A program made the position numbers and the translations under genes. Below, piece by piece: positions 5,511-5,700 of a stretch of DNA of 5,700 nucleotides. The stretch comes from Dehalococcoidia bacterium. GTDB taxonomy: Bacteria > Chloroflexota > Dehalococcoidia > JACPQF01. The stretch's first letter is position 1. Each line of letters opens with the position of its first letter. The stretch covers positions 1-5,700 of the forward strand of contig JAUSEJ010000236.1 in assembly GCA_030650265.1 (NCBI GenBank), given 5' to 3'. Under the pieces are notes generated by a model. It made no database searches and had not been told where the DNA came from. It was given only the letters and a program-made list of their open reading frames with translations.

Positions 5511-5700
5511 ATGGTTTGCCCGGTTAAGCTTTATGGCGGAGTACTGGCGGCCATTATTGGCTTGACGGTTGCTGCGATGATATTGGCATTCGGAGGCGCT
5601 GTCTGGGCTGTTATCCTAGTCGGACTCTCAGGCCTCGGCACCGGGCTCGGAGCCTATCGGCACAGTCTTGGCCGCGGAAAGCGGTGGCTAGGCCTGCTTG
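5511..5700 (+). CDS. Hypothetical membrane protein, N-terminal part (runs off the right edge)
   Basis: An open frame starts at ATG 5511 and is still open at the end of the window after 63 codons. A GAGG Shine-Dalgarno (5500-5503) stands seven bases upstream. The visible part is strongly hydrophobic, with one membrane segment at about residues 9-29 (VLAAIIGLTVAAMILAFGG-like) and a second, glycine-rich one at about 31-49 containing GLSGLGTGLGAY. A basic stretch (RHSLGRGKRW) follows, and then another hydrophobic start at the edge. I do not recognise the family. The gene is divergent from the MFS transporter and shares its upstream region, so the two could be co-regulated. The coding call is good; the function is unknown. 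Confidence 0.7.
   Translation, partial: MVCPVKLYGGVLAAIIGLTVAAMILAFGGAVWAVILVGLSGLGTGLGAYRHSLGRGKRWLGLL

Noticed and set aside
1..5700. CRISPR arrays, insertion sequences, tRNA/rRNA genes, toxin-antitoxin or defence modules.
   Set aside because: No spaced direct repeats, transposase-like frames or RNA gene signatures were seen on reading both strands. The PIN domain here is part of a membrane YacL-type protein, not a VapC toxin with an antitoxin partner.

Overview
The window is an ordinary housekeeping stretch of a bacterial chromosome of middling to slightly high GC, probably Chloroflexota and perhaps Dehalococcoidia-like. That placement rests on the look of the IspD, RadA and PIN/TRAM proteins and on gene order, and was not tested by a search. 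Almost everything is on the minus strand. Reading in the direction of transcription (right to left), the order is: MFS transporter (4145-5323), radA (2686-4056), a 200-bp regulatory gap, a membrane-anchored PIN/TRAM protein of the YacL type (1405-2481), ispD (693-1430), ispF (205-693), a 180-bp gap, and the first eight codons of another gene (1-24). At the right edge a plus-strand gene starts at 5511 and runs out of the window; it looks like a small membrane protein I do not recognise.

The block radA / PIN-TRAM / ispD / ispF recalls the Bacillus order radA-disA-yacL-ispD-ispF. Here no disA lies between radA and the yacL-like gene. That slot instead holds a sigma-70-like promoter, a leader with inverted repeats and a strong intrinsic terminator whose hairpin has a cUUCGg tetraloop. 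The PIN gene, ispD and ispF are packed with overlapping ends (26 nt and 1 nt) and almost certainly form one operon. IspD and IspF catalyse the third and fifth steps of the MEP (non-mevalonate) isoprenoid pathway. RadA is a DNA-repair branch-migration ATPase. The PIN/TRAM protein is a predicted membrane-tethered RNA-binding nuclease of unclear role.

The intergenic regions hold most of what is unusual. The radA promoter has a perfect extended -10, with a near-palindrome resembling a Gram-positive SOS box over the expected start point. The divergent region between the transporter and the right-edge gene has several inverted repeats. The gap below ispF has a nested inverted repeat ending next to the Shine-Dalgarno of the next gene, which may be dxs, though only eight residues are visible. 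I see no tRNA, rRNA, CRISPR array, transposon or defence system, and nothing that makes a convincing case for a wholly new biological system.
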